The notes beneath the pieces are model-generated. The model made no database searches. It saw only the letters and a list, made by a program, of their open reading frames with translations, and was not told where the DNA came from. A stretch of DNA of 64,000 nt from Candidatus Nanoarchaeia archaeon (GTDB lineage Archaea; Nanobdellota; Nanobdellia; Woesearchaeales; JANQNE01): positions 1-64,000 of the forward strand of contig JANQNE010000002.1 in NCBI GenBank assembly GCA_028279725.1, in the 5' to 3' direction. Numbering within the stretch: the stretch's first letter is position 1; each line of letters begins with the position of its first letter. The position numbers were made by a program, and so were the translations under genes. Shown here piece by piece: positions 41,861 to 50,965 of this stretch.

Positions 41861-43054
41861 TTATATTTCGTCCTTAAAACGCTTGTAGGAGTCTTCTAAT
41901 GCTTCTATTGCAGGGAGGGTCTTTCCTTCTAAGAATTCTAATGCTGCTCCTCCGCCTGTAGAGACATGGTCTATCTTGTGGTCCAGCTTTAGTTTTTCCA
42001 ATGCTTCTACGCTTTCACCGCCTCCGATTATTGTTTTTGCTTTTGATGCTGCAACTGCTTTTGCTATCTCATCTGTCCCTTTTGCAAATTTTTTGAATTC
42101 AAAAACACCCATAGGTCCGTTCCAGAAAACAGTTGATGCTTCTTTTATTATTTTTTTGAAGTCCTTGATAGTTTGCGGGCCTATGTCTAAGCCTAACCAG
42201 TTTGATTCTATGTGTTCAACTTTTACAGAATCTGCTTTTGCATCTTCATCAAACCTGTCTGCGATTATGCAATCAGTTGGCAGGATTATTTTTTTGTTCT
42301 TTAGAAGTTTTTTTGCAAGCTTTAATTGGTCATCTTCTACTTTTGAAAGCCCAGTGTCTAATCCTTTTGCTTTCAGGAATGTGTACATCATAGCTCCGCC
42401 GATAAGGATCTTGTCTGCTTTTTTCAGGAGGTTGTTTATTACTCCGATCTTGTCTGAAACCTTTGCTCCTCCAAGAATTACGATGAAAGGCTTTTTTGGT
42501 TCTTGTAGTAGTAGTGTAAGTGTGTTTATCTCTTTCTCCAGCAATGGGCCTGCGCAGCCCGGTATGTATCTTGTTATCGCGTGTACAGATGAATGTGCCC
42601 TGTGGGATGCTCCGAATGCATCATTCACATAGAAGTCTGCTAAGCTTGCTAATTCTTTTGCAAATGCTTTGCTGTCTTTTGTCTCTTCTTCATAGAACCT
42701 TAAGTTTTCTAAGAGCATTATGTCTCCTGCTGCAAGCTTATGGGTATTTTTTACCATGCCAGGACCTACAGTGTCGTGGAATTTCATCACATCTTTTTTT
42801 AGGATCTCACTTAATCTTTCTGCAACCTTGTTCATCTTTAGCTTAGGGATTACTTTTCCTTTTGGCCTTCCAAGATGAGACATCAGGATGATCCTTGCTT
42901 TATGTTTTATCAAGTAGTTTAAGGTGTCTAGTGATTTTCTTATCCTGCTGTCATTTAGAACCAGGCCTTTTTCATTTAAGGGAACATTGAAGTCTACCCT
43001 TACAAGAACTTTCTTATTGGTTATGTGGAAATCCTTTAGAGTGAAAAGACTCAT
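41861..43054 (-). CDS. pgk: Phosphoglycerate kinase
   Basis: 397 aa from ATG 43054, which overlaps the gap stop (ATGA); the track start 43108 lies inside gap. Family motifs: VLVRVDFNVPL, SHLGRPKG, FGASHRAHSS, GGAKVSDKIGVI, FWNGPMGVFE, STGGGAALEFLEG. It transfers phosphate from 1,3-bisphosphoglycerate to ADP, the ATP-yielding step after GAPDH. Full length with both domains. Coupled to gap, forming a two-gene lower-glycolysis operon. Confidence 0.95.
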   Translation of the reverse strand: MSLFTLKDFHITNKKVLVRVDFNVPLNEKGLVLNDSRIRKSLDTLNYLIKHKARIILMSHLGRPKGKVIPKLKMNKVAERLSEILKKDVMKFHDTVGPGMVKNTHKLAAGDIMLLENLRFYEEETKDSKAFAKELASLADFYVNDAFGASHRAHSSVHAITRYIPGCAGPLLEKEINTLTLLLQEPKKPFIVILGGAKVSDKIGVINNLLKKADKILIGGAMMYTFLKAKGLDTGLSKVEDDQLKLAKKLLKNKKIILPTDCIIADRFDEDAKADSVKVEHIESNWLGLDIGPQTIKDFKKIIKEASTVFWNGPMGVFEFKKFAKGTDEIAKAVAASKAKTIIGGGESVEALEKLKLDHKIDHVSTGGGAALEFLEGKTLPAIEALEDSYKRFKDEI

Positions 43055-44061
43055 TTTTGCTTTGCGATCATCCTGACCATATCGATCATCCTGTTGGAAT
43101 AACCCCATTCATTGTCATACCACGCTACAACTCTAACAAAGTTTCCTTTTCCGCCAATAACTTTTGTAAGCTTTGAGTCGAAGATGGATGATGCAGGGTT
43201 TCCTAAGATGTCTGTAGATACAAGATCTTCTTCTGAGTATTCAAGGACTCCTTTGAGGTATCCTTTTGAAGCTGATTCCATAGCTTCGTTTATCTCTTCA
43301 GCTGTTACATCCCTGTTAAGCTCAACTATGAAGTCTGTCAGGCTGCCGCAGGGTACAGGAACTCTTACTGACATTCCGTCCATCTTGTCTTTCATCTCAG
43401 GGACAGCTAAAGCAGTTGCTTTTGTAGCTCCAGTTGATGTTGGGATAATATTTACTGCAGCTGCTCTTGATCTTCTAAGGTCTTTGTGAGGAGTATCAAG
43501 TATCCTTTGGTCTCCGGTGTATGCGTGTACAGTGTTCATGAATCCACGCTTTATTCCGAACCTGTCTTCAAGAACTCTTACTACAGGTGTCAAGCAGTTT
43601 GTTGTGCATGATGCAGTTGAGATTACGTCGTCTTTTTGACTGTAGTTCTTGTCATTTACTCCGATGACTATTGTGCTGACTGGGTCATCTCCTTTTGCTG
43701 GTGCAGAGATTATTACTTTCTTTGCTCCAGCTGTTATGTGTTTTGAAGCAAGCTCTTTTTTTGTGAAGAATCCTGTTGATTCGATGACTACATCTATCTT
43801 TAGTTTTTTCCAAGGAAGCTTTTCAGGGTCTTTTTCTGCTGAGACCTTTATCTCTTTGCCTCCGACAATCAAAGCGTCGTCTTTAGCTTCTACATCAGCA
43901 GGGAATTTTCCATGCACAGAATCATATTTTAACAGATTAGCCAGTGTTTTTGTATCTGTAAGATCATTTATAGCTACGAACTCTATGTCTTTATTCTTAA
44001 AACCAGCCTTCAGGACCATACGTCCGATACGGCCAAAACCATTGATTGCTACTCTAACCAT
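43051..44061 (-). CDS. gap: Glyceraldehyde-3-phosphate dehydrogenase, class I (bacterial type)
   Basis: 336 aa. GFGRIGR Rossmann loop, Asp33 (INDL) favouring NAD+, active-site STASCTTNC (Cys152) and His179 in NTVHAYTGDQ, RAAAVNIIPTSTGA, WYDNEWGYSNR. This is the class I enzyme of bacteria and eukaryotes, not the archaeal class II (NADP, about 340 aa, different sequence), so acquisition from bacteria is likely. It makes 1,3-bisphosphoglycerate and NADH. GAGGTG precedes ATG 44061. The NADH could feed the hydrogenase at 60.5-63.7 kb. Confidence 0.95.
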   Translation of the reverse strand: MVRVAINGFGRIGRMVLKAGFKNKDIEFVAINDLTDTKTLANLLKYDSVHGKFPADVEAKDDALIVGGKEIKVSAEKDPEKLPWKKLKIDVVIESTGFFTKKELASKHITAGAKKVIISAPAKGDDPVSTIVIGVNDKNYSQKDDVISTASCTTNCLTPVVRVLEDRFGIKRGFMNTVHAYTGDQRILDTPHKDLRRSRAAAVNIIPTSTGATKATALAVPEMKDKMDGMSVRVPVPCGSLTDFIVELNRDVTAEEINEAMESASKGYLKGVLEYSEEDLVSTDILGNPASSIFDSKLTKVIGGKGNFVRVVAWYDNEWGYSNRMIDMVRMIAKQK

Positions 44062-44114
44062 ATTTGAACACCTCAGTTGAGAAAGTAATGTTTTTATTTA
44101 AAAACCTTTTGTAT

Positions 44115-45215
44115 TTAATAGGATAATTCTGGTTCTGGGAAAGGCTTTAGGTCGAGCTGGAATCTTGCTGCTCTTTTGACCAATCTACTGAGCTTATCTA
44201 ACCAACTTTTGTGCTCTCCGTTCAATAAGTCATCTATCATGCCTTCATCTTCTATAGTTCCATCGTAGTCGATACTTGAGTCTGAATGCCTGATCGGAAG
44301 TATAGTGAGTTTTGAGTTATCTCTGCAGAGCATCTTTGACAGGATCCCTGCTCCTTCTTTTATGGAAAGCTTTCCGCTTAAGTATCTTGTAAGAAGGCTT
44401 GGTGCATCAAACTGGGGGTATTTTTTCAGATTCTCCATAGTACTTTCCTGAACCATAGGAGAAAGCATCTTCCTTAAGCTGTAGCACGTGTTTATGAGAT
44501 TTAAGTCTAATCTTTTTGGATCTGCGAGAAGCATAGATGAGATCCTGTAGCCGTCTCTTTTTGTGAATATTGTCCTGAAGCCGTCTTTAAATTTATGTTT
44601 TGTATCGTTGATCAAGAAGAGGTATTTCCTGTGGAATGCGTGACGCCATTTAGGAAGCTCTTTCATGTTTGCGAAAGGAAAGACAATACCTGATCCTGGA
44701 ATATATTCTGCTGCGTTTCTTATGAACTCATCTATGCATTCTGTTGATGTTCCTGGTGAGTCAGATGCCATGAATAATGCGTAGTCGTTGTTCTTGTATG
44801 CTTCTGTGCTGATGTATCCTCTTAATCCATTAGCACAGATAGACGTCTGTTCTGCGTTTTTTCTTTCTACATTGAATTCGTGCAGAACATGATCTTCAAG
44901 AGGTTCGTACTGATTGATTATTTTGTATCTTTTTCTTGATGTTGCTATGAATGGATCAAGCCTTTCTTCTAATTTTTCCTGGTCTCCTACTATTACAATA
45001 TCATCTACAGAATCTGCGTTTTCTAGTTTCTCCATGGTGAACTGTATCAAAGGCTTTTGGGTAAATGTCTTTCTGTCAACCCTTGCCCTGAACTCTTTTA
45101 ATGGCTTGTAAGAATCATGCTTGTAATGATAGTGCTCTCTGTAGTCTCTTTCGATCATCTCCCTGTATTCTTTTGTTATAGGCTGCTGACCAGCCATCAG
45201 GACTACACTTACCAT
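44115..45215 (-). CDS. GT-A/MobA-like nucleotidyl- or glycosyltransferase
   Basis: 366 aa. The N-terminus VSVVLMAGQQP with KPLIQFTMEKLENADSVDDIVIVGD resembles the nucleotide-diphospho-sugar transferase fold (MobA/IspD-like), and ALFMASDSPGTS supplies the acidic strand end expected for metal-nucleotide binding. The usual GGxGxRMG loop is degenerate, with a long acidic-basic insert after AGQ. The C-terminal half is helical and unique. Substrate unknown; a sugar or alcohol nucleotidyltransferase is possible. Confidence 0.55.
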   Translation of the reverse strand: MVSVVLMAGQQPITKEYREMIERDYREHYHYKHDSYKPLKEFRARVDRKTFTQKPLIQFTMEKLENADSVDDIVIVGDQEKLEERLDPFIATSRKRYKIINQYEPLEDHVLHEFNVERKNAEQTSICANGLRGYISTEAYKNNDYALFMASDSPGTSTECIDEFIRNAAEYIPGSGIVFPFANMKELPKWRHAFHRKYLFLINDTKHKFKDGFRTIFTKRDGYRISSMLLADPKRLDLNLINTCYSLRKMLSPMVQESTMENLKKYPQFDAPSLLTRYLSGKLSIKEGAGILSKMLCRDNSKLTILPIRHSDSSIDYDGTIEDEGMIDDLLNGEHKSWLDKLSRLVKRAARFQLDLKPFPEPELSY

Positions 45216-45277
45216 ATTGAATTCCGAATAGAACTATCACCTTTATTGTGTTAATCAGGAGTTGTTTATAAGCTTTT

Positions 45278-45379
45278 ATACTTTCTTCACTTTTGCGACG
45301 AAAAAGCTACGTCACTCGCCAGAGCTCGTTCCTAAGTTTTTTGTCGTATTCATACTTTCTTCACTTTTGCGACGAAAAA
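45278..45379. repeat. Duplicated 3' end of the m5C methyltransferase gene around a 46-bp insert
   Basis: ATACTTTCTTCACTTTTGCG plus ACGAAAAA occurs at 45278-45305 and again at 45352-45379, 74 bp apart. The second copy is the coding end of the methyltransferase (FFVAKVKKV); the first is a non-coding copy downstream. Between them lies a ~46-bp GC-richer segment containing CTCGCCAGAGCTCG. This looks like an insertion with duplication of the target. Confidence 0.7.
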
Positions 45380-46291
45380 ACCTTCTGTGTCGTTGTCTTG
45401 AGGCCATAATCGCAGGCATTTCTTCACTTCTGGACTGTATTTTTTATCTTCAAATTCTGTTATTGCAGGAGATCTTTTTAATTTTAAGTTGATGTCTTGC
45501 AGTTTTGCATCTTTGAATTGTGAGAGCAGATGGTCAACGACTGCTTCGTCTTCTTCTGGCTCTAAAGAGCATGTAGAGTATACTAAAGTTCCACCTTTTT
45601 TCAGCATCTTGAAAGCAGTTGTGATTATTTGTTTTTGGATGCCGGCTAATCTTTTGATCATCGTCGGATTCCAGATGTTAATAGTCTTGTATGATTTTCT
45701 TATAGTGCCTGTTCCAGAACAAGGAGCGTCTACAAGAATCCTGTCGAACTCTAAGTTTTTGAACCACTGGCCCTGCATCAAAGTTATTATTGTGTTGCTG
45801 ATGCCCATCCTCTGGATGTTAATGCCTAGTGCAGCGATCCTTTCTCCTTTGTAGTCGTTTGCTATAAGAACTCCTTTGTTCTTCATGTACTGTGCTATCT
45901 GTGATGCTTTTGATCCTGGTGCTGCGCACATGTCCAATACTTTTTCTCCAGGCTTTGGGTCAAGGACAATAGGAGGGATCATGGAAGCAGCCTCCTGGAT
46001 GTAGATATATCCCAGGGTGTGTTCTGAAAGATTTCCTACATCTCTGCGCTCTCCTTCTATCCAGAACCCTTCTTTACACCAGGGAATCGGTGTTAGAGTC
46101 CAGCCTTTTTTTTCGATCCTCTCTCTTATGTCTTTTACTGAAGCTTTTAGGGTGTTTATTCTTATCGAACGCCTTAGAAATTCGAATGACCATTTAATGA
46201 ATTCGTCGTAGTTTGGGCATATAGACTTATATCTCTCTACGAATTTTGGCTTTAGGTCTGATTCATTCAGTTCAGATACTTTTTTCTTCAT
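45350..46291 (-). CDS. RNA (cytosine-5)-methyltransferase, NSUN/RsmB/Trm4 family
   Basis: 313 aa. SAM motif VLDMCAAPGSKASQ (118-131), catalytic DAPCSGTG (Cys191) and STCSLEPEEDE (Cys241) as in NOL1/NOP2/Sun enzymes. Residues 1-100 form the usual N-terminal RNA-recognition part (RINTLKASV, EGFWIEG, GYIYIQEAASMIPP). Archaeal members of this size methylate tRNA (Trm4-like) or rRNA; the sequence alone does not decide. The last codons are part of a duplicated segment. Confidence 0.85.
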   Translation of the reverse strand: MKKKVSELNESDLKPKFVERYKSICPNYDEFIKWSFEFLRRSIRINTLKASVKDIRERIEKKGWTLTPIPWCKEGFWIEGERRDVGNLSEHTLGYIYIQEAASMIPPIVLDPKPGEKVLDMCAAPGSKASQIAQYMKNKGVLIANDYKGERIAALGINIQRMGISNTIITLMQGQWFKNLEFDRILVDAPCSGTGTIRKSYKTINIWNPTMIKRLAGIQKQIITTAFKMLKKGGTLVYSTCSLEPEEDEAVVDHLLSQFKDAKLQDINLKLKRSPAITEFEDKKYSPEVKKCLRLWPQDNDTEGFFVAKVKKV

Positions 46292-46341
46292 AATGCTTAG
46301 AGGGAGAGGTTAGTTAATATATGTTTTGGTTATAAATAGAA

Positions 46342-47619
46342 ATGGAAAAGCATTTAAGATTTTATGCCTTACCAGCTTGTATGAAAATAGAAGATCTACT
46401 TTTTGTAAATGATTTTACAGCTTTAGCTGTATGCGGATATTTTCTTAATAATGAGATTGTAAGCAAGAATGAGGGTGTTTTTGAGAGCGCTCTTTTGAAG
46501 AGAAACTATGGTTTTGGAAAGGCATCTATGTCTGATCTTACAAGGATGCTAGCTGCTTTAAACCCAAAACATTCTATTACACCTAAGGGTCTTGCAAGAA
46601 CCTTAGATAATCTTGTTGAACTGAATATACTGGGTATTGAGGATGGAGAAGAGATACATTCAGCAGATGAACCTTTTAACAGGAAAAGCTGGTATTACTC
46701 TTTTGTGCAGGACCCTAAGATTCAAGAGCTGATGCAGTACATAGTCCAGGCGAGTGTCAAGAACGGATTTGATTATAAGGCTTCTATAGGAAAGGCCTTT
46801 AGTGATGAGGGGAAAAAGCATAATGTTACACGGTGGGAGATATTGAAATTATTGGCTGATAAAAACAGCATGATAAACGAGATAGTCGAAAGTACTCCTG
46901 TTAAATATGATAATTTCTATTTTCATGCAAGACCTCTTGCAAAGGCAAAGCTTATTGTAGCTCCTTATCTTGGGACAGAGGATAGAAGAGCCAGATACTC
47001 TTTTACTGAAAAGGCTACTGAATTTGCAGAACAGACAGACGGCATGTATCCTCAGTATAATGAGAGGGTGAAGAAGATGAAGAAATACATACCTTTTGGC
47101 GCTGAGTTTACAAGGAAAGATGCTGCTTCTTTATTTCCTAAATTAAATGTGAAAACTGTAAACAGTTTTATGGCTAATCTTGAAGACAGAGGGATAATAT
47201 GTCAGGTCAATAAATCACAAGTCTCTAAAAAATTTAGGCTGAGCTCAAAAGGAAGAAGATTTTATCAGGATATCATATTGCCTGTGGAAAGTTATTTTTC
47301 AACTGGAAGAGTTCCTTCAGTAGATCCAGATATTGCGCTTTTAAGAAAAGCGCTAAAGAATGAAAGCAGCTATAATCCAAATATGAATACAATCTCTGAT
47401 GCGAAGAACCTTTTTCTTAATAATTCTTATTTGAGCGCTACAAGGCTGGCTGACAGGCTAGGTCTGGTCAAGGCTGACTGGGTGATAAGGGATCTGAAGA
47501 AAGATGCCTATATAGAAATTACAGGAGAGAAATCAGGGGCTTTTGAATATTATAGGGCTACAAAGCTTTTGAAGATTGAGTCTAAGATGAAGAAAAGCGC
47601 CATGAATAATGGCCACTAG
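46342..47619 (+). CDS. Multi-winged-helix regulator-like protein (425 aa)
   Basis: It appears to hold several winged-helix units: around 55-105 (MSDLTRMLAALN...LARTLDNLVELNILG), 155-210 (VTRWEILKLLADKN...), 250-300 (FTRKDAASLFPKLNVKTVNSFMANLEDRGII...) and 365-415 (LSATRLADRLGLVKADWVIRDL). No signal or membrane part. ATG 46342 appears leaderless. It converges with elp3; the two stop codons overlap in a CTAG. A transcription factor or adaptor that bundles several DNA-binding wings is inferred. No named family. Confidence 0.6.
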   Translation: MEKHLRFYALPACMKIEDLLFVNDFTALAVCGYFLNNEIVSKNEGVFESALLKRNYGFGKASMSDLTRMLAALNPKHSITPKGLARTLDNLVELNILGIEDGEEIHSADEPFNRKSWYYSFVQDPKIQELMQYIVQASVKNGFDYKASIGKAFSDEGKKHNVTRWEILKLLADKNSMINEIVESTPVKYDNFYFHARPLAKAKLIVAPYLGTEDRRARYSFTEKATEFAEQTDGMYPQYNERVKKMKKYIPFGAEFTRKDAASLFPKLNVKTVNSFMANLEDRGIICQVNKSQVSKKFRLSSKGRRFYQDIILPVESYFSTGRVPSVDPDIALLRKALKNESSYNPNMNTISDAKNLFLNNSYLSATRLADRLGLVKADWVIRDLKKDAYIEITGEKSGAFEYYRATKLLKIESKMKKSAMNNGH

Positions 47620-49289
47620 ATCTTTTTTGTCATATAAGGCCCTTGTAATTTATATCCTATTTTTTTGTAGTAGTTTCTTACTCCGATTCCTGAGATTATG
47701 ACTATCTTGTTCTTGTAATAGACTTTTGAGATACGTTCTGCTTCTTTTAGAAGAGCTTTTCCTATGCCTAAATGCTGGATGTCTCCTTTTTTCCCTAATG
47801 AAGTTGCTGTTCCATAGACATGAAGCTCTCTTATGAGAGCAGATTCTTCTGTGATCTCTTTTCTTAATTTAGTTGAAGGGAATCTTAACCTGCAGAAACC
47901 GATTATGCAGTCGTTTGCTTCTGCTGAAATGAAAAATTCATGCCCTCCAGATGCATAGTAGTATTGTGTTTTTAGTTCGTAGTCTTTGATTGGTTTTTTT
48001 GATCTTCCAACTTCTCTGCAGCGGATGCATCTGCATTTTGGCTTTAGTTTTTCGAATATGTATTGTCTTAGGTTGGTCATGTCAACGCCGGCAGAAGTCA
48101 TGTGTGTAGGAATATCTCTTTGGACTCTCATTATCCTAACGTATTCCGGAACATATTTCTTGAATTCTGCGATGAGTTTTGCTGCCTGTTTTGTTGTCAA
48201 TGGCCTGTATTTTCCTTTTTTCCAGATCCTGTAAAGTTTTGAGTTTGGGACAACCATGCAAGGGTATATTTTTAGCATGTCTGGCTGGAAATAAGGAGTT
48301 TCGAAAAGCATACGCATGCCTAAAAGGTCATCTTCTTTTTTTACGCCAGGAAGTCCTGGCATGTAGTGTGCGTTTATCTTGAAGCCCAGGTCTTTTAGGG
48401 TTTGTATTGAGTTTATTGTATCAGTTGTTGTGTGTCCACGCTCAATCTTTTCTAGAACATCATCGTATACAGACTGGACTCCGAGTTCTACTCTTGTTGT
48501 GCCGAGTTCAAGCATGAAGTTGCCGTGCTTTAGAAGGCCATAGTCTGGACGGGTTTCTATGGTTATTCCGATGCATTTTATTGTTGCAGATTCGTTTCTT
48601 TTCTGTTCTCGTTTTAGTTCTGATTTCTTTTTTAGCTCTTGGATCTTCTTTTGTATGCTTTTTGTACGCTTTTCTGAGTTTATGTCTCCCGGCAGTTCAA
48701 AGAACTCTTTAAATTTCTTGAAGTTAAGCTTGTTTTTTCTGAAGAATATATTTGAGAAGTCGTTCATAGCTTTTAAGCAATAAGTTACAAAGTCTTTTTG
48801 GTATCTTTTTTGGAATGATGGGAATGTTCCTCCCATTATTATGAGCTCTATCTTTTCAGGATTATGTCCTATTGCTATGAACTGCTCTAACCTGTTGAAT
48901 GTCTGCATGTATGGATCAAATCTGTTTCTTAGTCCACGTCTTGTAGCTGGCTCTTTTCCTGTGTATGACTGAGGAACATTTGATTCAACATTAGAAGGAC
49001 ACATTATACATGCGCCGTGAGGGCATTTTTTGGGTCTGGACATAACTGCAACAGGAGCAACTCCTGAAAGAGTTCTTGTTGGTTTTATCGATAATAGTTT
49101 TCCGAACTTTTTTAGGTCATCTTTTGTTGCGATGCTTGCTATGTCTATATTGTTAGGTATCTTTGATCCTTTATGCTTTCTTATGATCTTTAATTTAAGC
49201 TTGTTGAACTTAGACTGGTCAGTGATCTTATTTTTTCTAAGCTCTTCAAGGATCTCTTTGCATACTGTTGTGAATTCGCTCATTATCAT
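47616..49289 (-). CDS. elp3: tRNA uridine(34) acetyltransferase Elp3
   Basis: 557 aa, typical archaeal length. Radical SAM part with CPHGACIMCPSN (Cys89, Cys94, Cys97), IIMGGTFPSF, TIETRPDYG, RVELGVQSVYDDVL, HYMPGLPG. A zinc-ribbon-like CRCIRCREVG lies near 405, and a GNAT acetyltransferase end contains RELHVYGTA...IQHLGIGKALLKEAER and YYKKIGYKLQGPYM. It forms 5-carboxymethyl-uridine at the wobble base using acetyl-CoA and SAM. Archaeal Elp3 works without the other Elongator subunits. Start 49289 or 49283 (no ribosome site). Confidence 0.95.
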   Translation of the reverse strand: MIMSEFTTVCKEILEELRKNKITDQSKFNKLKLKIIRKHKGSKIPNNIDIASIATKDDLKKFGKLLSIKPTRTLSGVAPVAVMSRPKKCPHGACIMCPSNVESNVPQSYTGKEPATRRGLRNRFDPYMQTFNRLEQFIAIGHNPEKIELIIMGGTFPSFQKRYQKDFVTYCLKAMNDFSNIFFRKNKLNFKKFKEFFELPGDINSEKRTKSIQKKIQELKKKSELKREQKRNESATIKCIGITIETRPDYGLLKHGNFMLELGTTRVELGVQSVYDDVLEKIERGHTTTDTINSIQTLKDLGFKINAHYMPGLPGVKKEDDLLGMRMLFETPYFQPDMLKIYPCMVVPNSKLYRIWKKGKYRPLTTKQAAKLIAEFKKYVPEYVRIMRVQRDIPTHMTSAGVDMTNLRQYIFEKLKPKCRCIRCREVGRSKKPIKDYELKTQYYYASGGHEFFISAEANDCIIGFCRLRFPSTKLRKEITEESALIRELHVYGTATSLGKKGDIQHLGIGKALLKEAERISKVYYKNKIVIISGIGVRNYYKKIGYKLQGPYMTKKI

Positions 49290-49324
49290 CCAGAATTAAG
49301 TTTGATTTATAAATCTGTTGCAGA

Positions 49325-50587
49325 TCAAAGGAGCTTGAACAGCTCACCTGTTACATCAAAGTCAACCCTTTTCTGGAGTTCAGGGTTTTCTTTAGCCCAG
49401 TCCTGCATATATCTTATGAGTTTTGATGTGTGTTCATGCTTTATACCATAATCCGGATTTTCGATCAGATTCTGGACGATCTTGTTTGCGACTCTTATTT
49501 TCAGATATAGTTCAACTTCTTTTTGAGAATATTGGCTGCTGAGGATATTTCTTTCTGATGTTATCTTGTGGAGCAGGTTACCGAATTCTGCTGTACTATA
49601 CCAGCCTTCCTGTTCTGTTGTCTTATCTCCTTTTGTGTATCTTCCTTTGTACTCAGGCTTATATGAAGCAGCGATCCTTTCTATGCCCCCTGAAAGCATC
49701 TTCTCAAAATCTTCTACCTTTTTCATATCTTCATCTAATGTGTCTTTTGGTTCATAGGGGCTCAGGGTCCTGCCTGATGGGATGAATTTCTTGAATACGT
49801 TGTTTTTTATCATATAGGGGTTATCTATCACGTTTTCAACATCGTAGTCGAAAAGAGCTGCATCCTGTGTTGGGCTGCTGCTCCAGTCTAACAAAAATCT
49901 TTCATCAACCCCATACTTGAATCCAGGTGTTGCTATGTAAAGGCTTTCATTATTTGTAGCGATGTTGAACTCATAGGAGACTAGTGTCAGCAGTGTTTTT
50001 CCGACTCCTGATATGAAATCTATATTAAACCTCATCCCTGTGAAATATTCTGCGATAACTGAGCTGACTAAGCTGTTGCTTATACAATGGTTTATGAATT
50101 CAGTCGGATCCCTTAGATGTGCTAAAGATTTCATGGAAGCATAGACAGGCCTTTGCCCCAGAAGATCCTCATGAGTCTTTACTATCCTGTTCTTCATGCT
50201 TCCTACGACAAACTCTACATCTTCATCTGATAGCTTTATCCTGTGGCTTCTTTTTCCTGTGACTATGTGTCTTTCATATCTTGTCTTATCGCTCATGGGC
50301 TTTCTTATCGGAGTTCCTAGCTCTTTGATCATCTGAGCCATATTTTCCGGCCTGTACTTCCTTCTTTCCAGCTCAAGTTCTATCGCAAGGTCCAGGTTTT
50401 CTCTTGATTCCTGTGGAATAAAATCTCTTATGTTCTGGTATTCATCAGGAGAGGTGAACCTCTTCATAAGAGCAAGATCAAGGTTGTGCAGGACTATTGG
50501 ACTAAAAGAGTTGATGATCTTGTAGTAGTGCAGAAGAGGGCATTCTCTGACTACGTCTTTCAGATCCTGCTTCTTTTTCTCATCCAT
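49325..50587 (-). CDS. Hypothetical protein (420 aa)
   Basis: Soluble, helical, no signal peptide or membrane segment. Visible elements include ISGVGKTLLTLVSYEF, which superficially recalls a P-loop but lacks the leading G/A-x4-GK spacing, and RSHRIKLSDEDVEFVVGSMKNR, possibly nucleic-acid binding. It lies 36 bp upstream of elp3 on the same strand. I do not recognise a family and assign no function. Confidence 0.6.
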   Translation of the reverse strand: MDEKKKQDLKDVVRECPLLHYYKIINSFSPIVLHNLDLALMKRFTSPDEYQNIRDFIPQESRENLDLAIELELERRKYRPENMAQMIKELGTPIRKPMSDKTRYERHIVTGKRSHRIKLSDEDVEFVVGSMKNRIVKTHEDLLGQRPVYASMKSLAHLRDPTEFINHCISNSLVSSVIAEYFTGMRFNIDFISGVGKTLLTLVSYEFNIATNNESLYIATPGFKYGVDERFLLDWSSSPTQDAALFDYDVENVIDNPYMIKNNVFKKFIPSGRTLSPYEPKDTLDEDMKKVEDFEKMLSGGIERIAASYKPEYKGRYTKGDKTTEQEGWYSTAEFGNLLHKITSERNILSSQYSQKEVELYLKIRVANKIVQNLIENPDYGIKHEHTSKLIRYMQDWAKENPELQKRVDFDVTGELFKLL

Positions 50588-50633
50588 AATTTTTTGTTGT
50601 TCAGAACTATTTTATAAATATTACTTAAAGCTT

Positions 50634-50777
50634 TTAAAAGAAAGCAAGAAGAGAATTATCCTCTTCTTTTGTTTTTTTGTTCATCCTTGGAGTCTTTTTC
50701 GTGATAAATGCGTGATTTATCACGTTTTCTTTGAGCTCGTCAAACTCTACAAGGCTTTTGTTTCTCAAAGCTATCAC
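50634..50777 (-). CDS. Possible 47-aa basic protein coupled to ferredoxin
   Basis: GTG 50777 overlaps the ferredoxin stop (GTGA). The frame then stays open for 47 codons, (M)IALRNKSLVEFDELKENVI, then a lysine-rich stretch and a hydrophobic SLLAFF end. The overlap type matches the coupled genes elsewhere in this window. Against it: a perfect palindrome (50700-50724) sits inside, and there is no homology I know. Confidence 0.35.
   Translation of the reverse strand: MIALRNKSLVEFDELKENVINHAFITKKTPRMNKKTKEEDNSLLAFF
50700..50724. promoter_or_regulatory. Perfect 25-bp palindrome
   Basis: CGTGATAAAT-GCGTG-ATTTATCACG: 10 bp arms, 5-nt loop, followed by TTTTCTTT on the plus strand. It lies 50 bp behind the ferredoxin stop. 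It is either a terminator/3'-end hairpin of the ferredoxin unit or a protein-binding operator; the sequence does not decide. Confidence 0.5.
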
Positions 50778-50965
50778 TTGGATTCTTCAATCTTTATGCA
50801 CTGGACAGGGCATGTGTCAGCAGCAGCCTGGTTACAGCCGACTTCTTCTAACTCTGTCTTTTTTGGCTTTGATTTTCCGTCGTCAGCCATCTCCCAGTTG
50901 TCGCAGGCAGCAGTGCAGGCACCGCAGCCGATGCATTTTTCCCTTTCATGTATTATCTTTATCAT
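50774..50965 (-). CDS. Small [4Fe-4S] ferredoxin
   Basis: 63 aa. Cluster-binding CIGCGACTAAC plus the distal CPVQC; the VGCNQAAADTCP spacing indicates one [4Fe-4S] cluster, with the remaining cysteines possibly forming a disulfide or degenerate second site. It is a soluble one-electron carrier; the partner could be the hydrogenase elsewhere in the window or a radical SAM reductant (inference). It overlaps the upstream membrane-protein gene by 4 bp. Confidence 0.85.
   Translation of the reverse strand: MIKIIHEREKCIGCGACTAACDNWEMADDGKSKPKKTELEEVGCNQAAADTCPVQCIKIEESK

Noticed and set aside
44115-45215. Molybdenum cofactor guanylyltransferase MobA
   Set aside because: Only the general nucleotidyltransferase fold pattern is visible; the glycine-rich loop is degenerate and no cofactor genes are nearby.
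49325-50587. P-loop ATPase suggested by SGVGKTLL
   Set aside because: The Walker A spacing is incomplete and no Walker B or sensor motif follows, so no ATPase call was made.
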